A stretch of 64,000 nt of DNA from Saccharicrinis aurantiacus (GTDB lineage: Bacteria > Bacteroidota > Bacteroidia > Bacteroidales > Marinilabiliaceae): assembly GCF_001660705.2 (NCBI RefSeq), contig NZ_LYBV02000039.1, positions 60,898 through 124,897 of the forward strand. The letters run 5' to 3'. Each line of letters opens with the position of its first letter. Position 1 is the stretch's first letter. Below the pieces are notes generated by a model. That model was given only the letters and a program-made list of their open reading frames with translations, had not been told where the DNA came from and made no database searches. The position numbers and the translations under genes were made by a program. Shown here in pieces: positions 62,292 to 64,000 of the stretch.

Positions 62292-63878
62292 ATGAAAAAA
62301 CATTTCTTAGCTCATATAATACCGTTCTTATCGGTATTATTTATTGGAGTTTCTTGTACCCAACCCAAAAAAGAACAACCAAAGCCAAATATTCTTTGGA
62401 TAACCATTGAAGATTGGTGTCCCGATTTGTCATGTTATGGTACACCCGGCATACAAACTCCATTTGTTGATGAATTGGCTAGTCAAGGAATGCGTTTCGA
62501 AAATGCTTTTACCACTGGTGCAGTTTGTTCAGCATCACGTACAGCTATGATGACAGGTTTTCATCAAAACTATGTGGGCGGAAACCAACATCGTACCCAC
62601 GATAAAAAACCTTTACCATACGGGATAAAACCAATTCCAAAGATATTTGAGGAGGCAGGGTACTATACTTCTTTAATGAGTTGGAAAACCGATTGTAATT
62701 TTGTGCCCAACAAAAAGGAAGAATTGTTTATGGATTGTACCGACTGGACTAAAGATGGTAAACTAGGATGGAGAAACTGTCCTAAAGATAAGCCATTCTT
62801 CGCTAGAGTAACATTTGGTGGCACCCACCGTTCATGGAATCGCGATCCGCAACGACCAATCGATATTAAAGATGTTGAGCTTCCTCCATATTATGCAGAT
62901 ACCGATTTCAACCGTCGCGACTGGGCCAATGGACTAGAACAAATGCAAATTGTCGATCGCCAAGTAGGGGAGTTGCTTCAAAAACTGGAAGAGGACGGCT
63001 TAGCCGATAATACAATCGTTTTTTTCATAGGAGATCACGGCCGATGTCATATTCGCGGTAAACAATTCCTATACGATGGTGGTATTAGCATCCCAATGAT
63101 TATGCGTTGGCCTAACAAAGTAAAAGGAGGTCAAGTCAGCTCAGATATGGTAATGGCTATTGATATTTGCCAAACCATCCTCGATGCTTCAGGTATTGAG
63201 GCTCCAGTTCCTCTGCATGGTAAAAATCTATTAGGTGAGGAAGTAAAAAATAGGAAGTACATATTTGCAGCTCGCGATAAAATGGACGAAACCCACGATG
63301 CCATGCGTGCCATCCGTTCAAAAGATTATAAATTAATTTTAAATCTGATGCCCGAGCGCCCTTACTTACAATACAACAACTACAAAGAAGGTGCTTATCC
63401 AATGTTGGCCGAAATGAATATCATGTATCAAAAAGGTGAGCTAACTCCGGCACAGGCCCAGTTCTTTGCTGCTAAAAAACCAACAATTGAATTATTCGAT
63501 TTAAATAAAGATCCGCATGAAATAAATAATGTGGCCTCTGATCCTGCTTATGCAGCCATTAAAGCAGAATTGTTAAATGAGCTCAAAAATTGGCGTACCA
63601 ACGTAATTAAGGATAAAGAAATTACCGATGAGTTTTTAGCAAATACAGTGTTTCCTCAAAAGTGTCCAACACCAACGGTCGACGAGTGGGTTTCCAAAAA
63701 CAAATCTAATTACGACTTTAATGTAGTGGGATGGCCGGCATGGTATCCAACCCGCACGCTTCAAGAATGGGAAATAGCCAGAGAGAAATGGGAGCCATAT
63801 GTATTTCGTGATCCTAATAGTGACATAGAGCGCCCTTATATTACAATCCCTAAAAAGAAGAAGAAAAAGAAGCACTAA
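62292..63878 (+). CDS. Sulfatase, C-S-A-S-R type, lipoprotein
   Basis: A 528-residue sulfatase with a lipobox (FIGVSC, Cys22), so anchored in a membrane. The formylglycine site is VCSASRTAMMTG (Cys79), with Ala instead of Pro. Signature 2 differs from the first sulfatase: YYTSLMSWKTDCNF instead of IGKWH, resembling the KTDYNF motif of heparan N-sulfatase-like (S1_8-type) enzymes. Metal ligands are in ITIEDWCPDLSC and FIGDHGRCH. The protein ends in a lysine run (IPKKKKKKKH). It follows the first sulfatase by 171 bp behind a terminator, so it has its own promoter. Substrate unknown. Confidence 0.92.
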   Translation: MKKHFLAHIIPFLSVLFIGVSCTQPKKEQPKPNILWITIEDWCPDLSCYGTPGIQTPFVDELASQGMRFENAFTTGAVCSASRTAMMTGFHQNYVGGNQHRTHDKKPLPYGIKPIPKIFEEAGYYTSLMSWKTDCNFVPNKKEELFMDCTDWTKDGKLGWRNCPKDKPFFARVTFGGTHRSWNRDPQRPIDIKDVELPPYYADTDFNRRDWANGLEQMQIVDRQVGELLQKLEEDGLADNTIVFFIGDHGRCHIRGKQFLYDGGISIPMIMRWPNKVKGGQVSSDMVMAIDICQTILDASGIEAPVPLHGKNLLGEEVKNRKYIFAARDKMDETHDAMRAIRSKDYKLILNLMPERPYLQYNNYKEGAYPMLAEMNIMYQKGELTPAQAQFFAAKKPTIELFDLNKDPHEINNVASDPAYAAIKAELLNELKNWRTNVIKDKEITDEFLANTVFPQKCPTPTVDEWVSKNKSNYDFNVVGWPAWYPTRTLQEWEIAREKWEPYVFRDPNSDIERPYITIPKKKKKKKH

Positions 63879-63907
63879 CAGAATCCCTTTAATATTGTCT
63901 ATTATAT

Positions 63908-63945
63908 ATGGCGCCTCTCAATTAAGTAGAGGTGCCATTTTTGTT
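63908..63945 (+). terminator. Terminator after the second sulfatase
   Basis: ATGGCGCCTCT (63908-63918) pairs with AGAGGTGCCAT (63928-63938) with one G-T wobble and a following T run, 30 bp after the stop. Confidence 0.85.
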
Positions 63946-64000
63946 TTTGGGCGTTCCCCCGCTAAGTCCTAATGTATATCTCACGAGGTAATAGTAAGCG

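Overview
The window is a piece of an AT-rich chromosome from a Bacteroidota bacterium, most likely a marine or sediment member of the Bacteroidales/Marinilabiliales. This rests on recognisable Bacteroidota gene orders (ftsX-DUF3098-uppP-truB-queA; MazG-like pyrophosphohydrolase-deoC), a TonB-dependent receptor with a carboxypeptidase-regulatory-like N-terminus, a two-component-type beta-propeller sensor, PCMD-domain proteins, a C39-degenerate/VKOR/thioredoxin protein, TAnnTTTG-type promoter elements and several sulfatases. Species cannot be read from the sequence. No rRNA, tRNA, CRISPR array or intact insertion sequence was recognised.

Layout. 1-1.1 kb: end of a MazG-like pyrophosphohydrolase gene and deoC. 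1.3-6.0 kb: surface-polysaccharide genes (flippase; convergent nitroreductase-like, pyruvyltransferase-family and glycosyltransferase genes). 6.3-10.5 kb: DUF748/AsmA-like protein, NUDIX hydrolase, TatD-like nuclease and tcdA. 10.5-17.3 kb: an RDD gene divergent from a tight run of SpoIIM-like, membrane, DUF4129, DUF4350, MoxR and DUF58 genes. 17.6-25.2 kb: leftward housekeeping genes (ctpA-like protease, cysH, pfkA, queA, truB, uppP, DUF3098, ftsX). 25.3-28.2 kb: two small envelope proteins and a YidE/AspT-type transporter. 28.3-34.6 kb: a propeller sensor fused to a chemoreceptor signalling domain, an aminotransferase-fold protein lacking the catalytic lysine, recO, an ArsR-type regulator and queD. 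34.7-44.5 kb: TonB-dependent receptor, POT-family transporter, rubredoxin/glutamate-synthase-like protein, polyprenyl synthase and polA.

44.7-49.8 kb is the most distinctive accessory segment. It is a compact secretion locus for a four-cysteine, double-glycine-leader peptide: a VKOR-thioredoxin disulfide-forming protein with a degenerate C39-like domain (divergent), a short HlyD-like adaptor, a C39-peptidase ABC exporter and a 57-residue precursor. Directly behind the precursor lies a leaderless, broken copy of its core. The parts fit a pathway in which disulfides are installed, the leader is cut after Gly-Gly and the peptide is exported, as for peptide bacteriocins.

50.4-63.9 kb is a surface and sulfate-ester region: a sialate O-acetylesterase-like protein, small exported proteins, an AEC transporter, then a co-directional run of outer-membrane barrel, two PCMD proteins, sulfotransferase and APS kinase (PAPS-dependent sulfation), followed by a HExxH protein and two sulfatases. 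APS kinase and the upstream CysH would both draw on APS, so sulfate may go to reduction or to sulfation; this is inference.
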